Part shown: positions 9,086 through 17,404 of the stretch, piece after piece | Layout: every line of letters starts with the position of its first letter | Numbering within the stretch: position 1 is the stretch's first letter | DNA from: Elusimicrobiota bacterium | GTDB lineage: Bacteria > Elusimicrobiota > Elusimicrobia > UBA1565 > UBA9628 | Assembly: GCA_027406905.1 (NCBI GenBank) | Contig: DAHZHT010000012.1 | Coordinates: 1 to 53,378, forward strand | DNA length: 53,378 bases | Direction: 5' to 3' | Position numbers and translations under genes: made by a program | The notes under the pieces: generated by a model | What the model was told of the DNA's origin: nothing | Seen by the model: the letters and a program-made list of their open reading frames with translations, nothing else | Databases searched by the model: none

Positions 9086-9924
9086 GTCCCGAAGTTTTTT
9101 CTCATGAGCCGATGAGTTATAGGCGGCTTCCCCCGGCTCTCAAATCTCTGATTATCGCCAACGTCGTTGTTTTTATCATGGCGACCTTGGTTGGAAATTC
9201 GTTTTTCGACCTATTCGGTTTGGTGCCCCACCGGGTTTTGGCCGATCGCTGGGTTTGGCAGCCGCTTTCGTATCTGTTCGTTCATGGCAGCATCATGCAT
9301 TTGCTTCTCAATTTATTCGCGCTTTGGATGTTCGGCGTTCCGGTGGAGGCGCAGTGGGGCCCAAGAGATTTCTTGAAATACTATTTTATTTGCGGTCTTG
9401 GCGCGGCGGCGGCCTCTATTATTTTATCTCCCCATTCGATGTCTCCCGTAATCGGCGCCTCGGGGGCCATTTACGGGCTTCTAGTCGCTTTTGCGATGCT
9501 TTATCCCGACGCCGTCGTCTATCTTTATTTTCTAATTCCAGTCAAAGCGGCCCATATGGCGATTTTGTTTGGCTTGGTTGAGTTTTTTGCCGGAGCGACC
9601 AATGCCACTCCGGGCATCGCGCGTTTCGCTCATTTGGGGGGAATGATCACGGGATACCTTTATCTCAGATGGTGGTGGGTCTTAAAGATCAAGGTTAAAT
9701 CTTTATGGAGAGATTCATTCTCTCAAGGCGCTATCAGACCTGGAATCAGGCGCGCCGTCAATCCCCCTTCTCGCGGAGAGAGCGCTCCCCAGGATGACCC
9801 TGATTCCTCGATGACTGAGATTGATAAGATTCTGGATAAAATTTTAGTCAGCGGCATTGATTCTTTAACGGAAGAAGAAAAAGCGATTATGCGTCGTTAC
9901 TCTAATAAGGGAGGCAATGCTTAG
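9082..9924 (+). CDS. Rhomboid-family intramembrane serine protease
   Basis: This is a 280-residue protein with about six membrane segments. It shows the family's HGSIMHLLLNLFALWMFG region, the catalytic GASG (S127) and the partner histidine in FAHLGG (H184). Rhomboids cut transmembrane segments of membrane proteins. A soluble C-terminal tail (about 235-280) contains DKILDKILVSGIDSLTEEEKA, a short domain often found on rhomboids of Bacteroidota and related phyla. The ATG at 9082 overlaps the polA TGA (ATGA) and has GGAGG 7 nt upstream, so it is preferred over the in-frame ATG at 9058 inside polA. Substrates are unknown. Confidence 0.92.
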   Translation: MSPEVFSHEPMSYRRLPPALKSLIIANVVVFIMATLVGNSFFDLFGLVPHRVLADRWVWQPLSYLFVHGSIMHLLLNLFALWMFGVPVEAQWGPRDFLKYYFICGLGAAAASIILSPHSMSPVIGASGAIYGLLVAFAMLYPDAVVYLYFLIPVKAAHMAILFGLVEFFAGATNATPGIARFAHLGGMITGYLYLRWWWVLKIKVKSLWRDSFSQGAIRPGIRRAVNPPSRGESAPQDDPDSSMTEIDKILDKILVSGIDSLTEEEKAIMRRYSNKGGNA

Positions 9925-10535
9925 TGCTGAGGCGCTTCTTGGTGGGGCTGACTGGCGGCATGGGATCGGGGAAAACGGAAGCTCTGCGCCAATTTTCAGA
10001 CTTGGGGGCTTTGACGATTTCTCTTGATGAAATCGCGCGCGCGCAAGCTCTTCCCGGCGGTCCGGCTTTTTCAAAAATCGTCAGGGCCTTTGGCTTTGAA
10101 ATTTTAGATGAATCGGGGCATATCGATCGCAGAAAACTGGCTGGGCAGGTTTTTTCTAGTAGCGTCACGCGCAAGCGTTTGGAAAACTTGACCCATCCTT
10201 TAATCTTAAAAGAAATGCTTAGGCTTATGAGCCGGTCCTCTGGAATCGTGGTCGCGGACGTTCCGCTTCTCTTTGAGGGCGGTCATGAAAAATATTTTGA
10301 CGCGACGATGGCCATTCTCGCGCCTATTTCTCTGAGGCTTCTCCGCGTTTCAAAAAGAGATACTCTTTCCCTTTTGGAAATAAAAAAAAGAATGTCTTCC
10401 CAGATTTCGGATAAAGAACGCAGGAAATGCGCGGATATCGCGATTGATAATGATGGAGACTTAATCGGCTTTCGCCAGAAAGTCGCCGAATATTACCGGG
10501 CTTTTTGTCTGATGACAAAAGCCAAAATAGGATAA
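9924..10535 (+). CDS. coaE: Dephospho-CoA kinase
   Basis: This 203-residue protein has the N-terminal P-loop [11 protein letters not shown] (8-18), the CoaE signature DVPLLFEGG, and a C-terminal half with the KRM..Q and DND motifs. It catalyses the last step of coenzyme A synthesis, phosphorylating the 3'-OH of dephospho-CoA. The start is GTG at 9924, one base into the TAG stop of the rhomboid gene, with AAGGGAGG about 9 nt upstream. Length is normal (E. coli 206). It lies inside the trxA-polA-rho cluster; the next gene starts 14 nt after its stop. Confidence 0.95.
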   Translation: MLRRFLVGLTGGMGSGKTEALRQFSDLGALTISLDEIARAQALPGGPAFSKIVRAFGFEILDESGHIDRRKLAGQVFSSSVTRKRLENLTHPLILKEMLRLMSRSSGIVVADVPLLFEGGHEKYFDATMAILAPISLRLLRVSKRDTLSLLEIKKRMSSQISDKERRKCADIAIDNDGDLIGFRQKVAEYYRAFCLMTKAKIG

Positions 10536-10549
10536 TCAGGAGAATAAGT

Positions 10550-11890
10550 ATGGAAACGACAGCTCAAGGTTCGCCGGCCCAAAACCCGCCGCAATCTCAA
10601 AACCCCCAACCTGCGGTCGCGCATTTGGATGCGACGCAACTTTCCAAGATGACGGTTGCCGGTCTTTCTCAAATCGCCAAGGATTTGAAAATAGAGGGCG
10701 TCTCTGGGCTTCGGAAACAAGAGATGATCGCCAAAATCCTCGAAGGCCAGTTAAAGGCCAACGGCATGATTTATGACGAAGGCGTGCTTGAGATTTTGCC
10801 GGACGGCTTTGGTTTTTTGCGCTCCCAGGATTATAACTATCTGCCGGGTCCCGACGATATTTATATCTCGCCTTCACAGATTAAGCGTTTTGGGCTTCGT
10901 AAAGGCGACACCGTCGGCGGGCATGTCAGGCCTCCCAAAGACGGGGAGAGGTTTTTCGCCCTTTTACAGGTTAAAAAAATCAACGGAGTCGAGGCGGAGA
11001 CTCTTAAAGATAGAACGTTTTTTGATAATTTGACTCCGCTTCATCCCAATCAGCGCTTCACCCTTGAAACGGATCGAATGGAGTTGACGACTCGGCTGAT
11101 GGACTTAATTTCTCCCATCGGCAAAGGCCAAAGAGGATTGATTGTCGCTTCTCCCAAGACCGGAAAGACGGTCATTCTCCAAAAAATCGCCAACGCCATC
11201 GCGGCCAACCATAAAGGGGTCGTGATTATGGTCTTGTTGATTGACGAGCGTCCGGAAGAAGTCACCGAAATGCAAAGGGGCGTTAAAGGAGAAGTGGTGT
11301 CATCGACCTTTGACGAACCCGCCGACAGGCACGTTCAAGTCGCCGAGATGGTGCTTGAAAAGGCTAAAAGGCAGGTCGAGCTCGGAAAAGATGTCGTAAT
11401 TTTACTGGACTCAATTACCCGTTTGGCCCGGGCCTACAATACGATCACGCCGTCTTCCGGGCGAGTCCTTTCCGGCGGAATTGAAGCGACCTCTCTTCAG
11501 AGACCGAAACGCTTTTTAGGAGCGGCCAGAAATATAGAGGAAGGCGGATCTTTGACCATCATCGCGACCGCTTTAGTCGATACCGGCAGTCGCATGGATG
11601 AAGTCATTTTTGAAGAATTTAAGGGAACCGGCAATAGCGAAGTCTATCTGGATCGCAAGCTCGCCGATAGGCGCATGTTTCCCGCCTTTGAGATTAACCG
11701 CTCGGGAACGCGCAAGGAAGAGCTGCTTTTGTCGGAAGATGAAATCAATAAAATGTGGATTTTGCGCAAGGTTTTGGCCCCTCTTTCCTCGGTCGAGGCC
11801 ATGGAACTGTTAAGAGACAAAATCCTTCAAACTAAATCAAACGCCGATTTCTTGAAATCCATGGAATTGTCAAATTTAAGCGAGGAATAA
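10550..11890 (+). CDS. rho: Transcription termination factor Rho
   Basis: This 446-residue Rho has a short Pro/Gln-rich N-terminus (1-30), a Rho N-terminal helical domain (about 35-75), a cold-shock-type RNA-binding domain with GFGFLRS (about 80-150), and a RecA-type ATPase. Walker A is SPKTGKT (201-207, K206) and Walker B VVILLDS (D287). The hexamer moves along RNA and ends transcription. The start is the ATG at 10550, with AGGAG 7 nt upstream; the longer reading from 10505 would overlap coaE and has no ribosome binding site. It is followed without a gap by a TTG-started peptidase gene. Confidence 0.97.
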   Translation: METTAQGSPAQNPPQSQNPQPAVAHLDATQLSKMTVAGLSQIAKDLKIEGVSGLRKQEMIAKILEGQLKANGMIYDEGVLEILPDGFGFLRSQDYNYLPGPDDIYISPSQIKRFGLRKGDTVGGHVRPPKDGERFFALLQVKKINGVEAETLKDRTFFDNLTPLHPNQRFTLETDRMELTTRLMDLISPIGKGQRGLIVASPKTGKTVILQKIANAIAANHKGVVIMVLLIDERPEEVTEMQRGVKGEVVSSTFDEPADRHVQVAEMVLEKAKRQVELGKDVVILLDSITRLARAYNTITPSSGRVLSGGIEATSLQRPKRFLGAARNIEEGGSLTIIATALVDTGSRMDEVIFEEFKGTGNSEVYLDRKLADRRMFPAFEINRSGTRKEELLLSEDEINKMWILRKVLAPLSSVEAMELLRDKILQTKSNADFLKSMELSNLSEE

Positions 11891-12814
11891 TTGGCGTTTA
11901 GAAAAAGCATTCTCTTTGTTTTGTGTCTTGGCTTGGGGCTTGCGTCTTTTGCCGCCAACTCGCCTTTGCCTCAGGACTGGCTGACTTATTCCGTCTTGAC
12001 TCCATCAGGCCCCCAGGAGCCTTCTCCTAATTCCTTTCGCGAGATTAAAAACCTCGTCTATGCCGAACACCGAGTGACAAGACAAGACGGAAACGCGTAT
12101 ATTCTCGCCAAAAAATATGGGACGACCGCCGAGGCTTTACAAGCCACCAATCACAGCGAGCTGATTTTTCTTCCGATAGGAAAAGATATCACCGTCCTCA
12201 ATAAAAATGGAGAGTTGTATCGCCCAAAAACAAGTCACGAGACTTTAAACTCGATTGCCAAAAAATATTACCGGCGTTCTGATCAGGTCGACAAGTTTAA
12301 GCTGATGGTTTTAGACAATAATGATATTCCCGCCACCGCTTTGATGAATGGATATTCATTTCCAAAGGGGACGCCAATTTTCCTCCCCAAGGTTCACGTC
12401 AGTTTCGATACTTTTCATTTTCCTTTTCACGGCTGGGGTTGGGGAAGGATCAGTTCGCGTTTTGGAGTGCGCTATCACCCGATATTAAAACGCACGCGCT
12501 TTCATGAAGGTTTGGACCTTCCCCGTCCATGGGGAACGCCTGTTTATCCCGCCCGAAGCGGAAAAGTCATTCGCGCGGGATGGTCGGAGGGCTATGGGCT
12601 TTTGATTGTCATCCGCCATGCTGACGGCGCTACCACTCGATACGGACACTTGTCAAAAATTTACGTCAGACCCGGGCAATGGGTGTCGCGCGGGAAAACC
12701 TTGATTGGTCGCGTGGGATCTACGGGGCTTTCAACAGGTCCGCATCTTCATTTTGAGGTTCGAGATAAATATGGACGCCCTCTCAATCCCATCAAGGAAA
12801 TTGGAAGGGGCTGA
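11891..12814 (+). CDS. Exported LysM / M23 metallopeptidase (LytM/NlpD type)
   Basis: This 307-residue protein has a signal peptide (to about A22), two LysM-like segments (about 56-105 and 110-168) and a C-terminal M23 domain. The zinc and catalytic residues are all present: H205 and D209 (FHEGLD), H253 (YGHLS), H285 and H287 (GPHLHFE). M23 enzymes cut peptide cross-links in peptidoglycan, so it probably acts in the periplasm in cell-wall turnover or division. The start is TTG immediately after the rho TAA, with GAGG 5 nt upstream; no ATG lies near the signal peptide. Its TGA overlaps the next ATG (TGATG). An active enzyme is likely because no ligand is missing. Confidence 0.92.
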   Translation: MAFRKSILFVLCLGLGLASFAANSPLPQDWLTYSVLTPSGPQEPSPNSFREIKNLVYAEHRVTRQDGNAYILAKKYGTTAEALQATNHSELIFLPIGKDITVLNKNGELYRPKTSHETLNSIAKKYYRRSDQVDKFKLMVLDNNDIPATALMNGYSFPKGTPIFLPKVHVSFDTFHFPFHGWGWGRISSRFGVRYHPILKRTRFHEGLDLPRPWGTPVYPARSGKVIRAGWSEGYGLLIVIRHADGATTRYGHLSKIYVRPGQWVSRGKTLIGRVGSTGLSTGPHLHFEVRDKYGRPLNPIKEIGRG

Positions 12815-13476
12815 TGAGACGGCTATGTTTTCAGGGCGCTTTTATTGGAATTGTCTTTTGCGCGATTGTTTGTCCGCGAGAAGTTTTCGCCGCTTCTGCC
12901 CCGCTTCTGTGGCAAGAGCGCTATTATTTTGACGCCCTTCTTGAGGCGCGAGATCGGCAGAGCCGTTCGGAAAGCGATTCCAGTCTCGTTCCTGTTTTAC
13001 GTTCAATTGCCGGGGAAGTCTTGCAGCAAGCCGCCAATGTCGGCCAAATTGATTCCTATGCCAAGACGCAGTTGGGCAGCCTTCGCTACTCCTTTGGCCA
13101 AGATCATCCGAGCGCAAGTCTCAAAATCGTGGGTCTTAATCTGAGCACTCTTGGACAAGGAATGGTCCAGGTCAAAAATAATTTGGCTTATTTGACGGTG
13201 CGCTCTAATATCGCGTTTTCCCAAGCTTTGCCGGATTCGCAGATCTATCAAAATTCTCTCTTGATTCTTGCGGAAATCAAGCGCCTTCAATTGGAAGTCA
13301 ATTCCCTTTATTTAGACGCTATCGCTGATGATAAGGTGATTGAGTCTCATCAAGACGACGAATCTCCTTTGTTTGTCTACCAATCCCAATTTTTTATTCG
13401 CAGTCTTTATAGCTTGCAAGGAGAAGTTTTTTCGCTGTATAATTCCGCTTATGACATCGCTCTACGGGCTCGCTAG
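12814..13476 (+). CDS. Exported protein of unknown function
   Basis: I do not recognise this 220-residue protein. It has a clear signal peptide (residues 1-26, ending VFAAS) and a mostly helical mature part without cysteines or recognisable catalytic motifs. The C-terminus is ...LYNSAYDIALRAR. Its ATG overlaps the stop of the M23 peptidase gene by one base, so the two are probably translated together; a periplasmic partner or regulator of the peptidase is possible but is only an inference from position. Confidence 0.72.
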   Translation: MRRLCFQGAFIGIVFCAIVCPREVFAASAPLLWQERYYFDALLEARDRQSRSESDSSLVPVLRSIAGEVLQQAANVGQIDSYAKTQLGSLRYSFGQDHPSASLKIVGLNLSTLGQGMVQVKNNLAYLTVRSNIAFSQALPDSQIYQNSLLILAEIKRLQLEVNSLYLDAIADDKVIESHQDDESPLFVYQSQFFIRSLYSLQGEVFSLYNSAYDIALRAR

Positions 13477-14164
13477 AATTCTCTGCCTCACCGGTTTTGC
13501 CGCCACTCCCAAGGCGCATCTTATCCATTTTAAAACTCCGGACGGGTGGAATATTGCCGGGGTCTATTACGCGCCTTCTCAAGCGAAGGGGGCGGTGGTC
13601 TTGGTTCATGGAGTTGGAGCCGGGTTTGGCGAGTGGGATAGTTTGGAGCCAAAGCTTTGGGAAATGAAGCTTGGAACTTTGGCGATTGATTTAAGAGGGC
13701 ATGGGAAAAGCGCGCGGGCGGGGAGAAAAACGTGGAGTCAATTTTCCGATTCCGATTGGATTTCTGCCCAGAAAGATGTCGAGTCTGCCGTCCGTTTCTT
13801 AAATCATCATGGGTTTAAGAAAAATCAGATCGGTTTAATTGGCGGTTCGATTGGGGCTAACCTTGCCTCAAGAGTCGCCGATAAGTTAAAGCTGCCGTGG
13901 GCGGCGCTTCTTTCTCCGGGACAAGAATATCGCGGGGTTCGCCTGAGAATTCCTCAAAATGTAAGACTGTGCGTCGCGGCTTCTCCGCAGGATTCCTACG
14001 CGTTTCAAACCGCTTTGTCTTTAGTGACGATACCCAATGTGGTTTTCTTGCAGGCTTCATCCGGGCATGGGGCCCAGATGCTGGCCCACCCTGGGTTTGT
14101 CGAGCGCCTATTATCTTGGATTGCTAAAAACTTAGCAGTTTCTCAAAAGTTAAGGGCTCGTTAA
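13451..14164 (+). CDS. Alpha/beta hydrolase
   Basis: This 237-residue alpha/beta hydrolase has the oxyanion motif HGVGAG (53-58) and LRGHGKS after strand 4. The nucleophile elbow is GGSIG (S133), with a likely acid D181 (SPQDSY) and histidine H206 (SSGHGAQ). The triad suits an esterase, lipase or peptidase; the substrate cannot be told. The chosen start is the ATG at 13451, which overlaps the previous gene by 26 nt; a start at 13340 would overlap by 137 nt and adds no domain. Residues 1-22 are mildly hydrophobic and could be a weak signal peptide. It is the last gene of the plus-strand cluster; 56 nt without features separate it from the convergent transporter gene. Confidence 0.82.
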   Translation: MTSLYGLARILCLTGFAATPKAHLIHFKTPDGWNIAGVYYAPSQAKGAVVLVHGVGAGFGEWDSLEPKLWEMKLGTLAIDLRGHGKSARAGRKTWSQFSDSDWISAQKDVESAVRFLNHHGFKKNQIGLIGGSIGANLASRVADKLKLPWAALLSPGQEYRGVRLRIPQNVRLCVAASPQDSYAFQTALSLVTIPNVVFLQASSGHGAQMLAHPGFVERLLSWIAKNLAVSQKLRAR

Positions 14165-14220
14165 GAAATAATCGACCTGCTTGGGAGGCCCAGATTTGAG
14201 ACAATCTTGCGGAAGTCGGG

Positions 14221-16194
14221 TTAGTTTCCAATCGAAGACAGCACTCTGACCGGTAAAACCATGGAGTTGAGCCCTAAAAACTGAAGGCGCTTTTGCATCT
14301 GGTAAGCCGTTTCATTGTGAAGAACCCGGTGAAACCAATTTTCATGTTGGAAGATTAGCTTTCCGGCAAAGACAATGGCGCGCGGGTATTCTTTGGATAG
14401 ATTGACGCAAATCTGTTCCGCCTCGGTTACGACTTCGGTTCCTATCCCGGCGCGGAAATCGCTGGCAAACCCGAAACTATGCGCGAGAGCGACGTAACGT
14501 TTAAGCGACTCTTCCGTCTCTTTCTGCACCTCTTCGACCGCTTGAACGCCCTTAAAAGACGCGCTGTCGACCACCCCGATGGATATAAAGATGAAATTTT
14601 TGAAATAGTTGGGGAATAGTTTTTGAATGGAAAGAATGCAGTGGACGCCAAGCCCGCTATATCCGCCCACTAGAATTACGGCGGTTGGAGCTTTGGGGTC
14701 CAAGGCCGGGAAATCGGTCTTTTCCGATTGTGGAATGTTCATTAAAATTGAGTCAAGACGCTTAAAATCTTGTTGAAGAGAAATATAATGGCTTTTGATC
14801 ATAAAACAGAGCCCAATTAATGCGGCGGTGGTAGCCAATGTGACCCATCCGCCTTGAGTGAATTTTTCAACGGTGTTGAGGGCGAGAATCGAAAAACAAA
14901 GGCAAAAACCGATGATGTGAACGCTGATTTTTTTGTACCAATCAGGGCGGCTTTTCCGTGAGTGAATCCAGAACCGAATCATCGAGGCTTCGGTCAAACA
15001 GAAGGTGATAAACACGTTGATAGCGTACATCAAGACCAGGGTTTCGGTGTTTCCGCGCGCGTAGAGAAGCATGAGCGCTGAGGCTCCGGAAATGAGCAGA
15101 ATCCCGTCTTGAGTCGTCAAACGGTCTGACAAGGTTGAAAACCGGTGCGGGAGCCAAGAATCATGCGCCATATTGGCCATCACCCTGGGGCCGTCAATAA
15201 ATCCCGTTTGGGCCGCGACATAAAGAAGGGCCGCTTCCGAAAGCAAGGTAGGAATGATGAACCATTTTCCCAGCGCGGGGGACAGCCCCAGTAATTGCAC
15301 GAACCGGGTCGACAAAACGGCGTTCATCGTCTGTCCGGGAACGGGTTCCACATGGACCAATAAGTAAGCGAGAAGAATTCCACCGGCGGTCACGGCTAAA
15401 GAGACGGCCATGTAGGTCATCGTCTTTTTCCCCGTTTCTACCTTCGGTTCCCGCATGATGGCTAGCCCATTTGAGACCGCCTCAAGACCGGTATAGGTTC
15501 CGGCGCCCATGGAATAGGAATGAAGAAAAAGAGCCGCCATGCCCATCAATCCGATCGTCGCCATTCCATTGCTAAATCCAGCGTGGACTTGATGGGCCAC
15601 GACGGGAAAATCTCCCAGTTTAAGCGCGAGCGTCCCAAATATGAGCGCTATGTGAGTTAAAATAAAAAAGAGAAATACCGGCATCATCGCCTCGACGGAT
15701 TCCTTGACTCCTCTGAGATTAAGCCCCGCCAGAAAGCCGATAATGCAAAACTCAAGGGGGAATTTCCATCCTTGGTAGGAATAAGGCAGAAAGCTGAAAA
15801 AGGCGTCAGTTCCTGCGGCGATGGAGGTAGTGATGGTAAGGATATAGTCGATTAAAAGGGCCGATCCGGAAATGACGCCAAAAGAGGGGCCCAAGAGCCT
15901 GGTCGCGACCACATAACCGCCGCCGCCAAATGGAAAATGCTCGATGACCCGAGAATAGGCGTAGGAAATAATAAAAATACTAAGGGCCACAGCCAAGGCT
16001 ACCAGGATTAACAGATAATGATTGGAGCCGAGAACCCTGAAAGACTCGTCAGGACCGTAACAGGAAGAGGACAAACCGTCGGCGCCTAGCCCTATCCAGG
16101 CTAGAAAGGCGACCAGAGAAATGCGGTGAAAGACTTGCGGATCCCTTACGTCTTGAGGTTTTCCAAAGACTAGGCGTTTAATTTTTTGAAACAT
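14221..16194 (-). CDS. APC-superfamily transporter, KimA-like (potassium or amino acid uptake)
   Basis: This 657-residue membrane protein has about 12 transmembrane segments between residues 25 and 475. The N-terminal IGLGADGLSSSCYGPDE (36-52) and FPFGGGGYVVA motifs closely resemble the KimA/YdaO group of APC transporters, some of which are high-affinity K+/H+ symporters regulated by cyclic di-AMP. A soluble C-terminal region (about 490-657) resembles the cytoplasmic domain of that group. Potassium uptake is the leading reading; amino acid transport is the alternative. It is the last gene of the minus-strand cluster, 61 nt after the RNase D stop, so it may also have its own promoter. Confidence 0.85.
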   Translation of the reverse strand: MFQKIKRLVFGKPQDVRDPQVFHRISLVAFLAWIGLGADGLSSSCYGPDESFRVLGSNHYLLILVALAVALSIFIISYAYSRVIEHFPFGGGGYVVATRLLGPSFGVISGSALLIDYILTITTSIAAGTDAFFSFLPYSYQGWKFPLEFCIIGFLAGLNLRGVKESVEAMMPVFLFFILTHIALIFGTLALKLGDFPVVAHQVHAGFSNGMATIGLMGMAALFLHSYSMGAGTYTGLEAVSNGLAIMREPKVETGKKTMTYMAVSLAVTAGGILLAYLLVHVEPVPGQTMNAVLSTRFVQLLGLSPALGKWFIIPTLLSEAALLYVAAQTGFIDGPRVMANMAHDSWLPHRFSTLSDRLTTQDGILLISGASALMLLYARGNTETLVLMYAINVFITFCLTEASMIRFWIHSRKSRPDWYKKISVHIIGFCLCFSILALNTVEKFTQGGWVTLATTAALIGLCFMIKSHYISLQQDFKRLDSILMNIPQSEKTDFPALDPKAPTAVILVGGYSGLGVHCILSIQKLFPNYFKNFIFISIGVVDSASFKGVQAVEEVQKETEESLKRYVALAHSFGFASDFRAGIGTEVVTEAEQICVNLSKEYPRAIVFAGKLIFQHENWFHRVLHNETAYQMQKRLQFLGLNSMVLPVRVLSSIGN

Positions 16195-16255
16195 CGAAAC
16201 TCTCTAGAAGCGGGCTATTTAAAGCGCGCTTTTGGAAAGTTCCAATTTCATTATA

Positions 16256-17404
16256 TCATTCCTGAAGAGAGGATATGAATTTAAGCAAGCTCTGCTCATA
16301 GCGCTTTTTCTTGAGCGGGCTCAATGAACGAAAGATGTCTTTTCTTTTGCTTAAGAGGGCCTGGGCGATGTCTTTTAACTGTTCGGTCGAAAGAATCGCC
16401 GCCGGATCGAGACTCTCGGCCTCTCCTTGAGTTTTCCTCCAAAAACGCAATTTTTCAAAGAGATTGATTTCTTCCGGCGGCGTGCGGCGAATGCGGGAAT
16501 TTTCGGTGGAGCAAACGAGGCCTTCGGGCGATTTTTCTCCGCGCGCTACACAATCAATAATATGGCGGCCAAAAGCCTGAATCAGATAAGGCGTCATTCC
16601 TTTTATCTGTGAAAGTTGAGCGACGCTTGTTGGCCGCGCCTTTGCGAGTTCGATTAAAAGCTCGTCATTCATGATTCGAAAACGAGCTTTGTTTCTCGTT
16701 CGGGCGATTTCCTCGCGACAGAGATAAAGCTCTTTAAGAACTCCGCGATTTTCCGGGGTCAGCTCTCGATTTCCCTTAATTTTTCGGTATCCTTCGGCGT
16801 CAAAAGGCCTTGTTTGCGCCTGAAGAAAGCATAAATGTTCGGCGGCTTCCTTGGCGTCTTCCAATCGTCCGCGTTCAGCCAGGGATTTTTTCTGGATATT
16901 CGAGAGGGCAATCAGGAAATGCGTGTCCAATTGGGCATAACGCAGTTGTTCATCGCTTAAGGGTCTTTTTCCCCAATCCGCGCGCTGGTGTTTCTTGCAT
17001 AGTTCAATTTGGAAGTGTTTTGAAATCGCCGCTTTAAGCCCCAATTCTTTTTCTCCGAGGAATCTCGCCGCGATCATCGTGTCGAATAAATTTCTAAATT
17101 CAAACTGGTAGTCGCGCTTAAGGCATAAGACGTCATATTCCCCGGCATGGAATATCTTTTCGGTCGCGGGATTTTTAAAGATTTTGCCCAGACAAGACAT
17201 ATCCTGAATCGCCAGGGGATCGATAATATAGTCCTTAGTCAGAGACGAAATCTGAATCAGGCAAACCCGTTCTCGGTAAGCGTAAAAGCTATCTGATTCT
17301 ATGTCGACCGCCAACTGCGGAGAATTTTCTATTTCCTGGACGGCTTCTTTGAGTTCTTGTTCAGAGGTAACGACCCAAGGGGGTGGAATTGCGAGTTCTC
17401 CCAT
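16256..17404 (-). CDS. rnd: Ribonuclease D-type 3'-5' exonuclease
   Basis: This 382-residue protein has a DEDD-y exonuclease domain: D34 and E36 (VDIESDS), D91 (HAGEYDV), and Y156 with D160 (YAQLD). It is followed by an HRDC domain (about 210-295). RNase D trims the 3' ends of tRNA precursors and other structured RNAs. The C-terminal 85 residues (about 300-382) are charged and helical. The ATG directly follows the TAA of the phosphorylase gene with no spacer, so it is translated from the same transcript. All four acidic catalytic residues are present. Confidence 0.92.
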   Translation of the reverse strand: MGELAIPPPWVVTSEQELKEAVQEIENSPQLAVDIESDSFYAYRERVCLIQISSLTKDYIIDPLAIQDMSCLGKIFKNPATEKIFHAGEYDVLCLKRDYQFEFRNLFDTMIAARFLGEKELGLKAAISKHFQIELCKKHQRADWGKRPLSDEQLRYAQLDTHFLIALSNIQKKSLAERGRLEDAKEAAEHLCFLQAQTRPFDAEGYRKIKGNRELTPENRGVLKELYLCREEIARTRNKARFRIMNDELLIELAKARPTSVAQLSQIKGMTPYLIQAFGRHIIDCVARGEKSPEGLVCSTENSRIRRTPPEEINLFEKLRFWRKTQGEAESLDPAAILSTEQLKDIAQALLSKRKDIFRSLSPLKKKRYEQSLLKFISSLQE